Assembly (NCBI GenBank): GCA_002719595.1
Contig: PBEJ01000015.1
Location: 35,912 to 42,218 of the forward strand
Length of the DNA: 6,307 bases
Reading direction: 5' to 3'
Origin: Verrucomicrobiales bacterium
Lineage (GTDB): Bacteria; Verrucomicrobiota; Verrucomicrobiia; Limisphaerales; UBA1100
Shown here: positions 5,340 to 6,307 of the stretch, piece after piece
Layout: the number at the start of each line of letters is the position of its first letter
Numbering within the stretch: the stretch's first letter is position 1
Notes under the pieces: generated by a model
The model's database searches: none
Seen by the model: the letters and a program-made list of their open reading frames with translations, nothing else
Told to the model about the DNA's origin: nothing
Translations under genes and position numbers: made by a program

Positions 5340-6307
5340 ATGAAAATAATACTGAACCTTATGGCCTATTTTGGCTGTGCCGCATTGGCCGCCGCTCAGC
5401 CAGCCCCAAATCCAGCAGTACCAGCTGTTCCTGCCAATCCAGACCCGGGAGTGCCAGCTGTTCCTGCCAATCCAGACCCGGGAGTGCCAGCTGTTCCTGC
5501 CAATCCAGACCCGGGAGTGCCAGCTGTTCCTGCCAATCCAGACCCAGGAGTGCCAGCTGTTCCTGATGCCGGAAAGATAGTGATTCCGCGCGGGCTAACA
5601 ATGCAGGGAATTCCACTAAGTGTGCTGCTTGAGGAGTATGGTACTTTAGTGAATAAAACAATGATACCAGCACAAAATCTTCCTAAAGTGACATTTGATT
5701 TTAAAACCAACAACGATCTTACTTTTCAAGAGGCTAAGGATTTTTATGAGACACTTATGATGCAGCGGCAAATCGCGGTAATTCCCCAGGGAGATAAGTT
5801 TATACAGGTTATCCCGGCAGCAGAAGTACCAAAAACCCCGCCGACTTTTTACCCAAAGTTGACTATTGATGGGATCCCAAGCAGTGAGTTGCCTATTATG
5901 GGGCCGTACCCGCTCAAACATATTGAGGCAGGGGCTGCTCTCGATATTATATCTTCGATGGCTAAATCCCCCAATGCCATTGTGTCCGTTGATGGTGCCA
6001 ATGTTTTGTTTATTCGGGATGCTGCCAACAACGTTAAACGAATGTTGGTAATGCTTGAACAGGTAGATGTGCCTGTGGACATCAAGGAAGAGTATGAGTT
6101 GATAAAAATTAAATATGCCCGTGCTGAGGACATTCAGGCAGTATTAAGCACCTTAACAAATAATCCTCAAGGCAGTCGAATTACAGGGGGTACAAGTCGA
6201 ACCACAGGTGGCTCCACCTCTAGTCGAACTACAGGCGGTTCCACTTCTAGTCGAACCACAGGCGGTTCCACTTCTAGCCGTGGATCTACTTCCAGCCGTG
6301 GTGGCAC
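5340..6307 (+). CDS. gspD: Secretin (GspD/PilQ type), N-terminal part, 3' end outside window
   Basis: The frame is open from ATG 5340 to the window end (322 codons plus 2 bases). Secretins form the outer-membrane channel of type II secretion and type IV pilus systems. Residues 1-19 are a signal peptide (MKIIL..., ALAAA) with likely cleavage near AAA-QPAP. Residues 27-75 are four copies of an 11-residue Pro-rich repeat plus part of a fifth. Residues about 79-162 resemble the N0 domain (VTFDFKTNNDLTFQEAKDFY, IPQGDKFIQVIP). Residues 168-246 resemble N1, ending NVLFIRDAANNVKRM and LEQVDVP, a hallmark secretin N-domain pattern. From 250 an N2-like domain begins (YELIKIKYARAEDIQAVL) and is interrupted by a Thr-Gly-Ser-Arg repeat that reaches the edge. 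The pore-forming C-domain lies beyond the window. The gene follows the PilO/GspM-like gene by 20 bases. No clear Shine-Dalgarno precedes ATG 5340, and the alternative ATG 5361 would lose the charged n-region. Confidence 0.85.
   Translation, partial: MKIILNLMAYFGCAALAAAQPAPNPAVPAVPANPDPGVPAVPANPDPGVPAVPANPDPGVPAVPANPDPGVPAVPDAGKIVIPRGLTMQGIPLSVLLEEYGTLVNKTMIPAQNLPKVTFDFKTNNDLTFQEAKDFYETLMMQRQIAVIPQGDKFIQVIPAAEVPKTPPTFYPKLTIDGIPSSELPIMGPYPLKHIEAGAALDIISSMAKSPNAIVSVDGANVLFIRDAANNVKRMLVMLEQVDVPVDIKEEYELIKIKYARAEDIQAVLSTLTNNPQGSRITGGTSRTTGGSTSSRTTGGSTSSRTTGGSTSSRGSTSSRGG
5418..5564 (+). repeat. 33-bp tandem repeat, four full copies plus 15 bases, in the secretin
   Basis: The copies are 5418-5450, 5451-5483, 5484-5516 and 5517-5549, with a partial fifth at 5550-5564. 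Each encodes VPAVPANPDPG in frame. The DNA copies differ only at GTA/GTG in the first and CCG/CCA in the fourth. Such near-identity points to recent slippage or unequal recombination rather than protein selection alone. The product is a Pro-rich, probably extended linker between the signal peptide and the N0 domain. Confidence 0.95.
6183..6307 (+). repeat. 27-bp tandem repeat encoding Thr-Gly-Gly-Ser-Thr-Ser-Ser-Arg units
   Basis: The units at 6204-6230, 6231-6257 and 6258-6284 encode TGGSTSSR followed by T or G. A shortened version (TGGTSRT) lies upstream at 6183-6203 and partial STSSR copies follow downstream up to the window edge. DNA similarity between units is high, with third-position changes. 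The repeat is in frame and sits inside the N2-like domain of the secretin, where it would form a flexible, basic Ser/Gly-rich loop. The array may continue past the window. Confidence 0.9.

Noticed and set aside
5340..5400. Secretin as a lipoprotein with Cys13
   Set aside because: Residues before Cys13 are Tyr-Phe-Gly, which do not form a lipobox, while the ALAAA site after it fits signal peptidase I.
5371..5580. Plus-strand open frame with a repeated LFLPIQTRECQ motif
   Set aside because: It is the +1 shadow of the Pro-rich repeat and lies wholly inside the secretin gene.
5359..5713. Minus-strand open frames through the secretin repeat, giving collagen-like or EQLALPGLDWQ repeats
   Set aside because: They are antisense shadows created by the 33-bp repeat. 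The + strand frame has a signal peptide and secretin domains, and the antisense frames lack a ribosome site and any family match.
6183..6307. CRISPR-like array
   Set aside because: The units are contiguous with no unique spacers, and they encode an in-frame low-complexity protein repeat. The 33-bp array at 5418-5564 fails for the same reason.

Overview
The window reads as bacterial chromosome from a Gram-negative (diderm) organism. The tightly coupled genes, Shine-Dalgarno sites and a secretin with a signal peptide support this. The codon third positions are mixed and lean to A/T. Taxonomy is not certain. A PilM/PilN-like fusion between a GspE-type ATPase and a secretin, with Pro-, Ser- and Gly-rich repeats in the secretin, suggests the Planctomycetes-Verrucomicrobia group (possibly Verrucomicrobiota, Opitutae-like) rather than a classical gammaproteobacterial type II secretion locus. 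That is inference only.

Layout, all genes on the + strand: (1) 1-1188 is the 3' end of a pyruvate carboxylase gene (pyc), from just after its metal-binding His motif to the biotinylated C-terminus. A likely intrinsic terminator follows at 1205-1240. (2) 1189-1520 is a 332-base non-coding stretch. It holds the pyc terminator, a TTACGTAA-centred palindrome, an extended -10 promoter candidate, a promoter-proximal hairpin with a T-run, and a strikingly G-rich leader just ahead of the next gene. (3) 1521-3260 is a GspE/PilB-family secretion or assembly ATPase. (4) 3260-4726 is a GspL-like protein that appears to join a degenerate PilM-like cytoplasmic domain, one membrane helix and a PilN-like periplasmic domain. 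(5) 4723-5319 is a small PilO/GspM-like inner-membrane protein. (6) 5340 to the window end is the N-terminal part of a GspD/PilQ-type secretin, cut by the window edge.

Genes 3-6 look like one operon: the first two junctions overlap by 1 and 4 bases, and the third gap is 20 bases. Together they would give the motor (E), the inner-membrane platform that links motor to periplasm (L- and M-like) and the outer-membrane channel (D). This is the core of a type II secretion or type IV pilus-like machine. No gspC, gspF or pseudopilin gene lies between them. The pyc gene is a metabolic neighbour with its own terminator and is probably unrelated in function.

The most unusual features are two independent in-frame tandem repeats in the secretin (33 bp just after the signal peptide, 27 bp inside the N2 region), the fused and Trp-rich GspL-like protein, and the G-rich, hairpin-bearing leader before the ATPase gene.
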